From Halobacillus kuroshimensis DSM 18393 (lineage in GTDB: Bacteria > Bacillota > Bacilli > Bacillales > Halobacillaceae): a stretch of DNA of 64,000 bases. The notes beneath the pieces are model-generated. The model ran no database searches and had not been told where the DNA came from. It saw only the letters and a program-made list of their open reading frames with translations. Positions 33,864-42,781 of this stretch are shown here, piece by piece. A program made the translations under genes and the position numbers. The stretch spans positions 186,001 to 250,000 of the forward strand of contig NZ_AUDY01000011.1 of NCBI RefSeq assembly GCF_000425705.1, given 5' to 3'. How positions within the stretch are numbered: the first letter of the stretch is position 1; the number at the start of each line of letters is the position of its first letter.

Positions 33864-35104
33864 AGAATCTTTTCCTTGCTTCCAAAGGACATCAGTATAC
33901 GTACGAGGAGCTCTTTAGGGATGTGGGCAGCAGGAAAATGGCGTGTTCCAGGATTTTTGTGAAAGGGAACCACCCGTATCAGATTTTCGCAGCGATCGTC
34001 CATAGTCTGTGGCTCGATTATCCGGTAGAGCTGTTGGACGGAGATTTTTCTGATGAAGAATTGAAAAGGATGGGGATCCAAGCCTCTGACCTCCAGCCGG
34101 CTTTGTTGGACGGTCTTCCTGAGCATCCCCCGTCTCATGAGGAAGTAACGGCCCGTCTTCATCCAAAAAACTGGACCTTGTCCCTATATACGTCAGGAAC
34201 AACCGGACGTCCGAAAAAAGTCACTCATCGGTATGAATCGTTAACACGGCAGGTGAAAACCGGCAGCCAATGGAAGGACCATGTGTGGGGGTTTGCCTAT
34301 AACCCTACACACATGGCCGGTCTGCAGGTCTTCTTTCAAGCCTTCTGCAATAAAAATCCAATGATCTATGTGTTCAATGAAGAGCAGAAACGGCTGCCTG
34401 ATTTGATTGAGCCATATCAAATCACGCATCTGTCCGCTACCGCTACCTACTATCGCAATATTTTTCCCAGGCTTCAGTCGAAGACCTATCCGTGCGTCAG
34501 GCGGATCACATTTGGCGGCGAAGGCTTTGATGACCGATTGTCGGAGAAGATGAAGCAGGTTTTCCCCCATGCCCAGATCAGGAATGTGTATGCCTCGACA
34601 GAAGCAGGGAGTGTATTTGCTGGAAACGGCCGCACCTTTACCATACCCTCCTCCATAAAAGACTTGGTGAAAATCAATGAAAACCAGGAACTGCTCATCC
34701 ATCAGTCGCTGGTCGGTACAATGGAAAACGCAGAGGTCGGCAGCGAATGGCTGAATACCGGAGATGTTGTACAGAAAGTCGGGGCAGATGAATTCGCTTT
34801 TGTATCCAGAAATTCTGATTTTATTAATGTCGGGGGGTACAGGGTGAATCCGTTGGAAGTCGAAGCTGTGCTGACAGCGGTCCCGGGAGTGGCGGATGCG
34901 TTGGTGAAAGGGAAGAAAAATAGTGTAACAGGAAACCTCCTTACCGCTGATATCGTGAAGGAGGCAGACGCTGAAGAGGATGAAGTGAAGAAAGCGGTCC
35001 GGGAGCACGCCTCACGCACCCTGCAGCCGTGGAAAGTACCGAGGATCCTGGCGTTTGTCGAAGACATTCCGAAAACGCGCACAGGAAAGAAGGTCAGAGA
35101 ATGA
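33860..35104 (+). CDS. Short AMP-forming acyl ligase (ANL superfamily)
   Basis: A 414-residue adenylating enzyme, shorter than the usual 500-550, with a reduced N-terminal domain. Motifs: the P-loop LYTSGTTGRPKK (residues 109-120), FGGEGFDDRL, NVYASTEAGSVF, WLNTGDVV, and a C-terminal catalytic Lys in KTRTGKKVRE. It would activate a carboxylic acid with ATP and load it on the adjacent carrier protein. Coupled by ATGA overlaps to both neighbours. The acid is unknown. Confidence 0.8.
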   Translation: MKNLFLASKGHQYTYEELFRDVGSRKMACSRIFVKGNHPYQIFAAIVHSLWLDYPVELLDGDFSDEELKRMGIQASDLQPALLDGLPEHPPSHEEVTARLHPKNWTLSLYTSGTTGRPKKVTHRYESLTRQVKTGSQWKDHVWGFAYNPTHMAGLQVFFQAFCNKNPMIYVFNEEQKRLPDLIEPYQITHLSATATYYRNIFPRLQSKTYPCVRRITFGGEGFDDRLSEKMKQVFPHAQIRNVYASTEAGSVFAGNGRTFTIPSSIKDLVKINENQELLIHQSLVGTMENAEVGSEWLNTGDVVQKVGADEFAFVSRNSDFINVGGYRVNPLEVEAVLTAVPGVADALVKGKKNSVTGNLLTADIVKEADAEEDEVKKAVREHASRTLQPWKVPRILAFVEDIPKTRTGKKVRE

Positions 35105-35826
35105 AGTGGATCATTGTCACCGGTGAATCCAGAGGAGTGGGAAAGGCTATTGCCAGAGAAATCTTAATGGAAGGAACGTATGGGGTCATCGGCATCAGCC
35201 GATCGAAAGGTGCCGAAGTCGAAGATCTGAAGCAGCTGGGAGGGGAACACTTTGTCCACCTTACCTACGATTTAGAAAACGTGGAAGGGATCAAATCGTT
35301 ATACCTGCAGCAGCTGAAACGGCTCGGGGTCATTCATGGGTTTGTGAACAATTCCGCATGGGCCTATGATGACATTATTTCCAACCTCCGCGTCGATCCG
35401 CTTGAGAAGATGTTCCGAATCAACGTCCTGAGTCCCATGCACCTGACCAAATATGTGATTCGGGATATGCTTTTGAACAAAACGGAAGGATCGATCGTGC
35501 ACATCTCTTCCATCAGTGCCCACACCGGATACAAAGGATTAAGCATGTACGCGTCTACAAAAGGGGCCATCGAAGCGTTCTCGAAAAATACGGCGCGGGA
35601 ATGGGGGGCACGGGGCATCCGTTCCAACTGCGTGATCCCCGGGTTTATGAATACAGCCATGAGTGCTTCCTTAACGGACGAACAGAAGGAGAGAATTTAC
35701 AGAAGAAATGCGATGAAGAAAGAAACCGCGATGGCCAGTGTCGTACGCACCGTTCTTTTTCTTTTATCCGATCAGTCCTCTTCGATCACGGGAACAGGTA
35801 TACATGTAGATAATGGAACGATATAA
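35101..35826 (+). CDS. FabG-like short-chain dehydrogenase/reductase
   Basis: A 241-residue classical SDR: TGESRGVGKA (residues 7-16, normal form TGASRGIG), NNSA, the catalytic SSIS-x-H...YASTK set, and a C-terminal GTGIHVDNG. Such enzymes reduce 3-ketoacyl-ACP or oxidise hydroxyacyl groups. ATG 35101 overlaps the ligase stop by 4 bp; the frame is open further upstream but those starts lie within the ligase. Last gene of the operon. It probably sets the hydroxyl group of the acyl substituent (inference); a sugar-modifying role is possible. Confidence 0.8.
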   Translation: MKWIIVTGESRGVGKAIAREILMEGTYGVIGISRSKGAEVEDLKQLGGEHFVHLTYDLENVEGIKSLYLQQLKRLGVIHGFVNNSAWAYDDIISNLRVDPLEKMFRINVLSPMHLTKYVIRDMLLNKTEGSIVHISSISAHTGYKGLSMYASTKGAIEAFSKNTAREWGARGIRSNCVIPGFMNTAMSASLTDEQKERIYRRNAMKKETAMASVVRTVLFLLSDQSSSITGTGIHVDNGTI

Positions 35827-35859
35827 AAAACCGCAGATCCCCTGGATCTGCGGTTTTTT
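35825..35859 (+). terminator. Intrinsic terminator of the pse/acyl operon
   Basis: AAAAAACCGCAGATCC / GGATCTGCGGTTTTTT hairpin with CCT loop and T-run. Confidence 0.92.
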
Positions 35860-36218
35860 GGCTGGGGCTGCTAAACCCATAAGTAAGCTCCAGCTGAATG
35901 CTGGAGCCTCCGCCACCTATACCTATACAAACGTTCGTCTCTTATGTTCTTTTATATCTCTACTTCAGATGGCTCAAACTAAAGATACCATATAAAGGGG
36001 GATAAGTTAACTAAATTGTCGGAAAAAATCATAGGTCTTTAAGTTCATTTTATTACTTATATAATCTTTTTTAACTTTTGTTGAAAAGGGAGAAGACCCT
36101 TCAATTCCTGATATACCCATCGGCTTCTTTCTTTGTTCCATAGATAGGGATATAGTATAGTGGAAATGAGCGTGATAATTCTGAAAAATAGTGCGTCAGG
36201 GAGGAAGGGGTACATCAA
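35860..36218. other. AT-rich intergenic stretch before moxR
   Basis: About 360 bp. A small hairpin CTCCAGC-TGAAT-GCTGGAG is at 35888-35906. TATAGT near 36150 may be a -10 box of the moxR operon, but no clear -35 is visible. No gene is supported. Confidence 0.4.
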
Positions 36219-37184
36219 ATGTCTCAGCAAACGTTTCTCTATCAGCCGAAAGTAACCGAGGTACTTAACAATATTAGAAAAGTGATGATTGGAAAGGAAG
36301 AAGCAGCGCTTTTGAGCGTTGTGGCCCTTCTGGCAAAGGGGCATGTTCTGCTTGAGGATGTTCCTGGAGTAGGGAAGACGATGCTTGTCAAAACGCTTGC
36401 GAAATCCTTGGATTGTGATTTTAAGAGAATTCAATTTACACCGGATCTGCTGCCTTCAGATGTGACTGGTGTTTCCATTTATAACCCGAAGACATTGGAG
36501 TTCGAGTTCCGTCCAGGCCCCATTCTCGGAAACATCGTTCTGGCCGATGAAATCAACCGGACGTCGCCGAAGACGCAGTCCGCCCTGTTGGAAGGGATGG
36601 AGGAGACGAGCATTACCGTGGATGGGAGTACAGTCCAGCTCGGAGAGCCTTTCTTTGTCATGGCAACCCAGAACCCTATCGAATATGAAGGAACCTACCC
36701 GCTGCCGGAAGCACAGCTGGATCGTTTTCTTTTGAAAATGGAAATGGGCTATCCTACACCGAAGCAGGAGATGGAAATGCTTGCCCGTACGTCAAACAGT
36801 CATCCGATTGAAGAAATCTCAGCTGTGATATCAAGAGAAGAACTGGTGGGGCTTCAAAAGGAAACCGCCCAGGTCTATGTGGACCGCTCCGTCCATCGTT
36901 ATATCGTAGACCTTGTTACAGGAACACGTCACCATGAAGGAGTCTACTTAGGCGTGAGTCCGAGGGGATCGATTTCTTTGATGAAAGCGGCCAAAGCCTA
37001 TGCGTTTGTCCATGATCGCGATTATGTGCTTCCGGACGATGTGCAGTTCATGGCTCCGTATGTGCTCGGCCACCGGATGATTTTAACGTCCGAAGCGAGG
37101 TTTGAAGGGAAGACGTCCGCCTCTATCATTGAGGAGCTTCTCACGGCTACTTCGATTCCGGTGAAAAGGACGACCGGGGAATGA
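36219..37184 (+). CDS. yeaC: MoxR-type AAA+ ATPase
   Basis: A 321-residue AAA+ protein: Walker A DVPGVGKTML (about 47-56), Walker B ADEINR (about 108-113), and the TQNPIEYEGTYPLPEAQLDRFLLK block diagnostic of MoxR (sensor 1 and arginine finger area). MoxR proteins act as chaperone-like ATPases, usually with DUF58 partners. ATG 36219 follows GGGAGGAAGGGG. It corresponds to yeaC of B. subtilis in this conserved order; it overlaps the next gene by 4 bp. Confidence 0.88.
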   Translation: MSQQTFLYQPKVTEVLNNIRKVMIGKEEAALLSVVALLAKGHVLLEDVPGVGKTMLVKTLAKSLDCDFKRIQFTPDLLPSDVTGVSIYNPKTLEFEFRPGPILGNIVLADEINRTSPKTQSALLEGMEETSITVDGSTVQLGEPFFVMATQNPIEYEGTYPLPEAQLDRFLLKMEMGYPTPKQEMEMLARTSNSHPIEEISAVISREELVGLQKETAQVYVDRSVHRYIVDLVTGTRHHEGVYLGVSPRGSISLMKAAKAYAFVHDRDYVLPDDVQFMAPYVLGHRMILTSEARFEGKTSASIIEELLTATSIPVKRTTGE

Positions 37185-38446
37185 AGCAGACGTTCAGCCT
37201 TGCCGGCAAAGGGGCTGTCGTCGTTCTGTTGTTTACGGCCCTGTTCTCGTATGCGATGTTTCAAGGCGGATTTGTCAGCTGGTTTCTTTTTTATGCGTTT
37301 CTCCCGTTCCTTCTTTATATGATCGGTGTTCTCGTATACCCGATCCGGAAATGGGAGGTTGAGCACCAGTTGTCCAGGCGTTATGCCCTTGGCGGGGAAA
37401 CGGTGGAAGTGGAGGTGACGCTGAAGCGGCGGTTCCCATTCCCGGTTTATTACTGTGTAATTGAAGAATATCTTCCGCCATCCTTGAAAAAGGTGGATGA
37501 ACACTTGGAGAAATACAAGGATATGACGAAAACAGAAATGTATCATGAACAGCGGAATATCAAGAAAGTCGTTTTTCCGTGGTTCAGCCGGCGGATTTCG
37601 TACCGCTACGAACTTCAAAAGGTCCCGCGCGGTGCCCATGCCTTCAAGGCAATCCGTGTGAAAACGGGTGACTTCTTCGGATTTGTAAAAAAAGAACAGG
37701 TGTACAAGCATACGAATGAACTTCTCGTGTTCCCATACGTACGCCCGGTAAAAATGAAGGACCGGGTCTACAGCTTTGAGCAGGGAACAAGTCCTTCTTT
37801 TAAACTCAATGAGAAAAATACCAATATCGTCACCGGTGTCCGGGAATACATGCCGGGTGACCGCTTTGCCTGGGTGGATTGGAAAACGACGGCGAAGAAA
37901 AACGAAATGATGACAAAAGAGTTCGAACAGGAAAAAAGTGTGGAGATGCTGATGATCTTAAATACGGGCGCCCATTCGGATATGGACATTTTGAGCTTTG
38001 AAGGAGCGGTCGAATTTTCAGCGTCGCTTGTGAAGGAGTTTCACCAGCAGTCTTCCCCGCTGTCATTCATGACGCTTGGTGAGGACCGCCGGTATTTCCC
38101 TTATCACCAGGATCCGGCCCGCCAGCAGCAGATCCAGGGACATCTGGCCCGGGTAAGGCCGGTGGGGCAGCAGCCGTTTGCCAGTCAGCTTGAGCGCGAA
38201 CGCCCCTCTGTGCCAAGCGGTGTTCTCTTGATGGTTGTCAGCCATGAGCTGGACCGGGATGTCCAGGCAGCGCTTTCGAAATTGGCGAAGAAAAGCAAGC
38301 GGCTCGTCTTTTTTTATGTACGCCCGCATGAACGGATGACCTTTCAGGATCACCAGCTGATCAAGCAGTTGAAAAGCCGTGGTGTGGTGGTCAATCTCTT
38401 ATCCGAAGAGCAGATGACACAAAAGGAATTCGAGGTGAACACGTAA
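37181..38446 (+). CDS. yeaD: DUF58 (VWA-like) membrane protein
   Basis: A 421-residue protein with two N-terminal membrane helices (about 8-50) and a DUF58 core: GVREYMPGDRFAWVDWKTTAKKNEMMTKEFEQEKS (about 212-246) is the diagnostic stretch. It is the usual partner of MoxR ATPases and probably forms a membrane-bound protein complex. Coupled to moxR by ATGA and overlapping the next gene by one base. Corresponds to yeaD of B. subtilis. Confidence 0.85.
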   Translation: MKQTFSLAGKGAVVVLLFTALFSYAMFQGGFVSWFLFYAFLPFLLYMIGVLVYPIRKWEVEHQLSRRYALGGETVEVEVTLKRRFPFPVYYCVIEEYLPPSLKKVDEHLEKYKDMTKTEMYHEQRNIKKVVFPWFSRRISYRYELQKVPRGAHAFKAIRVKTGDFFGFVKKEQVYKHTNELLVFPYVRPVKMKDRVYSFEQGTSPSFKLNEKNTNIVTGVREYMPGDRFAWVDWKTTAKKNEMMTKEFEQEKSVEMLMILNTGAHSDMDILSFEGAVEFSASLVKEFHQQSSPLSFMTLGEDRRYFPYHQDPARQQQIQGHLARVRPVGQQPFASQLERERPSVPSGVLLMVVSHELDRDVQAALSKLAKKSKRLVFFYVRPHERMTFQDHQLIKQLKSRGVVVNLLSEEQMTQKEFEVNT

Positions 38447-40641
38447 TGCAGGATCGTCATTCCACCGTTTACCGGATGATTCTCTACGGCATCGGTTTTC
38501 TTTTGTTCTGTGAATGGCTCCGGCCGCTTGAAATGATTTCCCAGACGGATGACGTCCGGATTTTCTTTATCTTTGCGGCGTTCTGTTTTTTTGTTTCCTT
38601 TTTACAAGTCCCCTGGTATCTATCGATGCCGTTAAAAGGACTGGGTGTGGCATTTATTCTGGACGGACTGTACATCGGGGAACTGATCTTTTCCCCGGGG
38701 TGGTTCGCCGTTCTTACCGAGCAGGTCACCTTTAATATTCAGATGATCAGTGGTCAGGAATGGTGGCAGATGACGCCGCTTTTCCGCAGCCTGCTGTTCC
38801 TGATTTTACTGTGGCTTATGAGCTACCTTCTTTATTACTGGTTCGTAGTTGCGCGCCGCATGTTCTTTTTCGTGCTTCTTACGATTCTTTTCGTTGCCGT
38901 TGTTGATACATTTACGGTTTATGATGGCAGCTGGGCGATTATACGGACCTTCGTGATCGGGATGGCGGCGCTCGGACTGTCGAGCTTTGCGAAAGAAATG
39001 GATAAGGAATCCATTGTATTCAAAGGGCTTCATAAAGCCAAGGTGTGGCTTTTCCCCTTGATTGGAGTCATTTTGTTTTCTTCCGCAGCGGCTTATGCGT
39101 CTCCCAAGTTTGCTCCACAGTGGCCGGATCCGGTTCCATATTTGGAAAGTGCCGCAGGAGGGACAGGGTCCGGAGGGGGGCGGACAATCCAGAAGGTCGG
39201 GTATGGCGAGGATGACAGCCAGCTCGGCGGATCGTTTGTGCAGGATGATACGCCGATCTTCACGGCGACCATTGATGGGGACCGCTACTGGCGGATTGAA
39301 TCGAAGGATACGTATACAGGAAAAGGCTGGACGGATACGCTGGAGCAGCCGGTCATGACGACAGACCCTTTTGATATTCCATTCTCCACGTTCACTGAAG
39401 AAGTGGAAACGGAAACGCAGACAGCGCAGATTGAAATGACAAGGTTCGCTTCGTTTAGAAAACTGGTTTATCCCTACGGTCTTACCTCCGTCGGGAATTT
39501 AGAAGGGGAGTTCAACCTCCGCGTCCACAGTAACACGGGGGAGATGGATACGTACCAGGGGGATGCTCCTGCGAAAATCAGTACAGCTGAATTGACGTAT
39601 GAGTTTCCTTCTTTTGAGTACAGCCAGCTCCGTGAATCCGGGAATAATGATCCACAGGAAATCAGGGATCAATACCTGCAGCTTCCAGAGAATCTGCCGG
39701 AGCGCGTCCGCAATCTGGCTTCCCAGATTGTCGAGGGAGAGGACAACCGGTATGATCAGGCAAAGGCCGTGGAGCGTTACTTTTCAGCCAACGGCTTTGA
39801 ATATTCAACGACGGATGTCCCGGTTCCAGGCGATGACGAAGACTATGTCGATCAATTTTTGTTTGAATCACAGATTGGATACTGTGACAACTACTCGACG
39901 TCCATGGTTGTCCTTCTCCGCTCAGAAGGGATCCCGGCCCGCTGGGTCAAAGGCTTTACAGGCGGTGAGCGGATCGATTCCGTGGAAAATGAAGAAGGAG
40001 ACGGAGTCCAGAACGTGTATGAAGTTACGAGTGGAAATGCGCACTCCTGGGTGGAAGTGTACTTTCCCGACGTAGGCTGGGTTCCTTTTGAACCGACACA
40101 GGGCTTCAGTAACAACGCTGATTTTTACACGGATGTCGATGTGGAGGAGACCGAAGAAGATCCGGCAGCAGGTGCTGCAGATGATACGCAGGATGAAACG
40201 ATGGGGAATCCTCAGCAGGTGGAGGAAGAAGATGAAGCCTCTGGAAATGCGGATGCAGCCTCTTCTTCTGGATCGACGACCTTTACGGCAGTCCTGACAG
40301 GTACCGTTCTTTTGGCCGCTGGGATTCTGCTTTATGTCACCCGCTACCGCTGGATGGCCGCGCTTCTGATCCGCCGCTACCGCCGTAGTGAAGACGAAGA
40401 GACGTATGAAAAGGCCTACCACTTCCTTTTGAAAGTACTGAATCATAAAGGGTTGAAACGGAAGCCTGATCAAACACTCCGTGATTACGCCTTGAAAGTG
40501 GACCAGCATTTTCAATCCAATGAAATGCGGCGGTTGACGAGTAATTATGAGCGTGTGATTTATGGGAATGAATCCCAGAAGACCCAGTGGCAGAAAGTAA
40601 CGGAATTATGGGAAAATTTAATTAAAAAGACATTGTCTTGA
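38446..40641 (+). CDS. yebA: Membrane transglutaminase-like protease (TgpA/YebA)
   Basis: A 731-residue protein: six or so N-terminal helices (about 10-215), an external region, a transglutaminase core with catalytic Cys in QIGYCDNYSTSMVVLLRSEG (about 476-495), His in GNAHSWVEVY (about 529-538) and Asp in FPDVGWVPFEPT, then an acidic linker, a membrane helix (about 610-632) and a DUF4129-type cytoplasmic tail. Part of the MoxR/DUF58/transglutaminase module, proposed to process surface peptides. Corresponds to yebA; guaA follows as in B. subtilis. Confidence 0.85.
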   Translation: MQDRHSTVYRMILYGIGFLLFCEWLRPLEMISQTDDVRIFFIFAAFCFFVSFLQVPWYLSMPLKGLGVAFILDGLYIGELIFSPGWFAVLTEQVTFNIQMISGQEWWQMTPLFRSLLFLILLWLMSYLLYYWFVVARRMFFFVLLTILFVAVVDTFTVYDGSWAIIRTFVIGMAALGLSSFAKEMDKESIVFKGLHKAKVWLFPLIGVILFSSAAAYASPKFAPQWPDPVPYLESAAGGTGSGGGRTIQKVGYGEDDSQLGGSFVQDDTPIFTATIDGDRYWRIESKDTYTGKGWTDTLEQPVMTTDPFDIPFSTFTEEVETETQTAQIEMTRFASFRKLVYPYGLTSVGNLEGEFNLRVHSNTGEMDTYQGDAPAKISTAELTYEFPSFEYSQLRESGNNDPQEIRDQYLQLPENLPERVRNLASQIVEGEDNRYDQAKAVERYFSANGFEYSTTDVPVPGDDEDYVDQFLFESQIGYCDNYSTSMVVLLRSEGIPARWVKGFTGGERIDSVENEEGDGVQNVYEVTSGNAHSWVEVYFPDVGWVPFEPTQGFSNNADFYTDVDVEETEEDPAAGAADDTQDETMGNPQQVEEEDEASGNADAASSSGSTTFTAVLTGTVLLAAGILLYVTRYRWMAALLIRRYRRSEDEETYEKAYHFLLKVLNHKGLKRKPDQTLRDYALKVDQHFQSNEMRRLTSNYERVIYGNESQKTQWQKVTELWENLIKKTLS

Positions 40642-40656
40642 TTCCTTGCAAGACGG

Positions 40657-40684
40657 TTGATAGAATAAGTGAAAATTATCAGAT
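40657..40684 (+). promoter_or_regulatory. Possible guaA promoter
   Basis: TTGATA, 16 bp, TCAGAT just upstream of the riboswitch. Weak -10. Confidence 0.35.
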
Positions 40685-40693
40685 AGAATTCTT

Positions 40694-40764
40694 CCTTCGT
40701 ATATCCTCGGGAATAAGGCCCGAAAGTCTCTACCGGGGCACCGTAAATGCCCTGACTATGAAGG
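40694..40764 (+). ncRNA. Guanine (purine) riboswitch of guaA
   Basis: P1 arms CCTTCGTA / TATGAAGG enclose the purine-aptamer core: ATATCCTCGGGAATAAGGC, GAAAGTCTCTACC and the final CTGACTATG. The base that pairs with the ligand is C (GACTATG), which means guanine rather than adenine. The kissing-loop sequences GGAATAAGG and CCGTAAA are present. Confidence 0.93.
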
Positions 40765-40793
40765 TGGGAGTCACATGACATGTCTTGACATGG

Positions 40794-40848
40794 ATGGATT
40801 TCTGCCTTCGTTGTATGCTGCATACAAGAGGCAGGAGTCCATTTTTTT
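40794..40848 (+). terminator. Riboswitch-controlled terminator of guaA
   Basis: A long stem (ATGGA, CTGCCT, TTGTAT pairing with ATACAA, GGCAG, TCCAT) ends in seven T, about 60 bp before the start codon: an OFF-switch expression platform. Confidence 0.85.
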
Positions 40849-40906
40849 ATGGAACGGGAAGAGAGAAACAGGCAGGACCAATCTTGGTACAGGGAGTGGA
40901 ACGTAT

Positions 40907-42445
40907 ATGGAAAACGTACAAGGGATGATTCTCGTACTCGACTTTGGAAGTCAGTACAACCAGTTGATCACACGAAGAATCCGCGAATTCGGTGTGTACA
41001 GCGAGCTGCATTCACACAAGATGAGCATAGAGAAAATCAAGGAGCTGAATCCGAGCGGCATTATCCTTTCCGGTGGGCCGAACAGCGTATATGGAGAAAA
41101 CAGCTTCCGCTGTGATGAGCAGATTTTTGAACTGGGTATTCCGGTGCTCGGCATCTGTTACGGCATGCAGTTGATGACCCACCATTTTAATGGGAAAGTG
41201 GAACGGGCCAAGGAACGCGAATACGGCAAAGCCGACATTCACATTACAGAGGACCCAGTCTTGTTCCGCAAGACACCAAAAGAACAGGCCGTATGGATGA
41301 GTCACAGTGACAAAGTAATCGAAGCTCCTGAAGGTTTCCGTGTGGATGCGACGAGCCGTTCCTGTCCTGTAGCTGCCATCAGCCACGAGGATGCAAAAAT
41401 GTACGGCGTCCAGTTCCACCCGGAGGTCCGCCATTCAGAATATGGGAATGATCTTCTTCGCAGCTTCGTTTTCGACGTCTGCGATGCGAAGGACGACTGG
41501 ACGATGGAACACGTCGTTGAAATGGAAGTGGAAAAAATCCGTGAGCAGGTAGGTGACCGTAAAGTACTCTGCGCGTTGAGCGGTGGTGTTGACTCTTCTG
41601 TTGTAGCTGCGTTGATCCATAAGGCGATCGGAGATCAGCTGACGTGTATTTTCGTCGACCACGGACTGCTTCGTAAGAACGAAGCCGATGACGTCATGCG
41701 CACGCTTGGCGACGGCTTCAACATGAACATTATTAAAATTGATGCCAAAGAGCGGTTCATGAGCAAACTTGACGGTGTATCCGATCCGGAAAGAAAGCGG
41801 AAGATCATCGGCAATGAGTTCATTTATGTGTTTGATGATGAAGCAGAAAAGCTGAAGGACATTGACTTCCTTGCCCAGGGTACACTGTATACCGACATTA
41901 TTGAAAGTGGAACAGAAACCGCTCAGACGATCAAATCCCACCATAATGTCGGCGGTCTTCCGGAGGATATGGAATTCCAGTTGATCGAACCTTTGAATAC
42001 GCTGTTCAAGGATGAAGTACGTGCGCTGGGCACGGAGCTTGGTGTACCTGAACATATCGTCTGGCGTCAGCCGTTCCCCGGCCCGGGTCTTGCTATCCGG
42101 GTTCTAGGAGAAGTGACAGAGGAAAAACTGGAAATCGTTCGTGAATCTGACTTCGTCCTTCGTGATGAAATTAAAAAGGCCGGGCTGGACCGTGACATCT
42201 GGCAGTATTTCACTGTGCTGCCTGATATCCGATCGGTCGGAGTCATGGGAGATGAGCGCACCTACGACTATACGATCGGGATCCGTGCTGTTACGTCCAT
42301 TGATGGCATGACATCAGACTGGGCCCGCATACCATGGGACGTGCTGGAGAAAATATCGACACGTATCGTGAATGAAGTCGATCATATCAACCGCGTCGTG
42401 TATGACGTGACAAGTAAGCCGCCTGCAACGATTGAATGGGAATAA
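40907..42445 (+). CDS. guaA: GMP synthase (glutamine-hydrolysing)
   Basis: A 512-residue enzyme. The class I glutaminase domain has Cys in GICYGMQLM, and the His-x-Glu in FHPEVRHSE. The ATP-pyrophosphatase domain has SGGVDSSV (P-loop), and the C-terminal dimerisation domain ends KPPATIEWE. It converts XMP to GMP. ATG 40907 follows AGGGAGTGG and matches B. subtilis GuaA in length; the frame upstream to 40775 runs through the riboswitch terminator and is not coding. Regulated by its guanine riboswitch. Confidence 0.96.
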   Translation: MENVQGMILVLDFGSQYNQLITRRIREFGVYSELHSHKMSIEKIKELNPSGIILSGGPNSVYGENSFRCDEQIFELGIPVLGICYGMQLMTHHFNGKVERAKEREYGKADIHITEDPVLFRKTPKEQAVWMSHSDKVIEAPEGFRVDATSRSCPVAAISHEDAKMYGVQFHPEVRHSEYGNDLLRSFVFDVCDAKDDWTMEHVVEMEVEKIREQVGDRKVLCALSGGVDSSVVAALIHKAIGDQLTCIFVDHGLLRKNEADDVMRTLGDGFNMNIIKIDAKERFMSKLDGVSDPERKRKIIGNEFIYVFDDEAEKLKDIDFLAQGTLYTDIIESGTETAQTIKSHHNVGGLPEDMEFQLIEPLNTLFKDEVRALGTELGVPEHIVWRQPFPGPGLAIRVLGEVTEEKLEIVRESDFVLRDEIKKAGLDRDIWQYFTVLPDIRSVGVMGDERTYDYTIGIRAVTSIDGMTSDWARIPWDVLEKISTRIVNEVDHINRVVYDVTSKPPATIEWE

Positions 42446-42485
42446 TCGAACGTTAAAGGGTTTTTGTTGATTATTGTTCGGAAAT
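42443..42485. promoter_or_regulatory. PurR box pair of pbuG
   Basis: Forward AATAATCGAACGTT (from 42441) and reverse ATTGTTCGGAAAT (42473-42485, perfect to AWWWCCGAACWWT on the other strand). The CGAAC cores are 29 bp apart, as in the purE region (30 bp). A third CGAAC (42504-42508) lies between -35 and -10. Confidence 0.75.
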
Positions 42486-42489
42486 AGTG

Positions 42490-42518
42490 TTGACAGTTCT
42501 TGTCGAACGATGTAAGAT
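42490..42518 (+). promoter_or_regulatory. SigA promoter of pbuG
   Basis: TTGACA, exact 17-bp spacer, TAAGAT, placed 5 bp after the reverse PurR box. Confidence 0.8.
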
Positions 42519-42538
42519 AAAGACAATTCAATAACGCA

Positions 42539-42616
42539 TCACCTTCGTATAATTTTGGGGATAAGGCCCATGAGTTTCTACCAGACCGCCGTAAATTGGT
42601 CTGACTACGCTGGTGA
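42539..42616 (+). ncRNA. Guanine (purine) riboswitch of pbuG
   Basis: Outer stem TCACC...GGTGA, purine aptamer core TTCGTATAATTTTGGGGATA, GGCCCATGAGTTTCTACC, and GACTACG with the ligand-pairing C. Confidence 0.92.
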
Positions 42617-42668
42617 ATGGGCGCCTGCCTGTACGCATTTGCAGACGTCCGTTTATCCTCGTATCTAC

Positions 42669-42706
42669 AGACACTCCTGGATTTTATCCAGGGGTGTCTT
42701 TTTTTG
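42669..42706 (+). terminator. Riboswitch-controlled terminator of pbuG
   Basis: AGACACTCCTGG / CCAGGGGTGTCT hairpin followed by TTTTTTT, 75 bp before the gene. Confidence 0.9.
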
Positions 42707-42781
42707 TGGGAGACGGGTCAACATAAAAATAAAGAGACCCAATAAGAAAGGCGACGGAAGACAAAAGGGGAGGATTTACAA

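Noticed and set aside
40775-40906. N-terminal extension of guaA suggested by the longer open frame
   Set aside because: It would translate through the riboswitch terminator; the start at 40907 matches known GuaA length and has a ribosome site.
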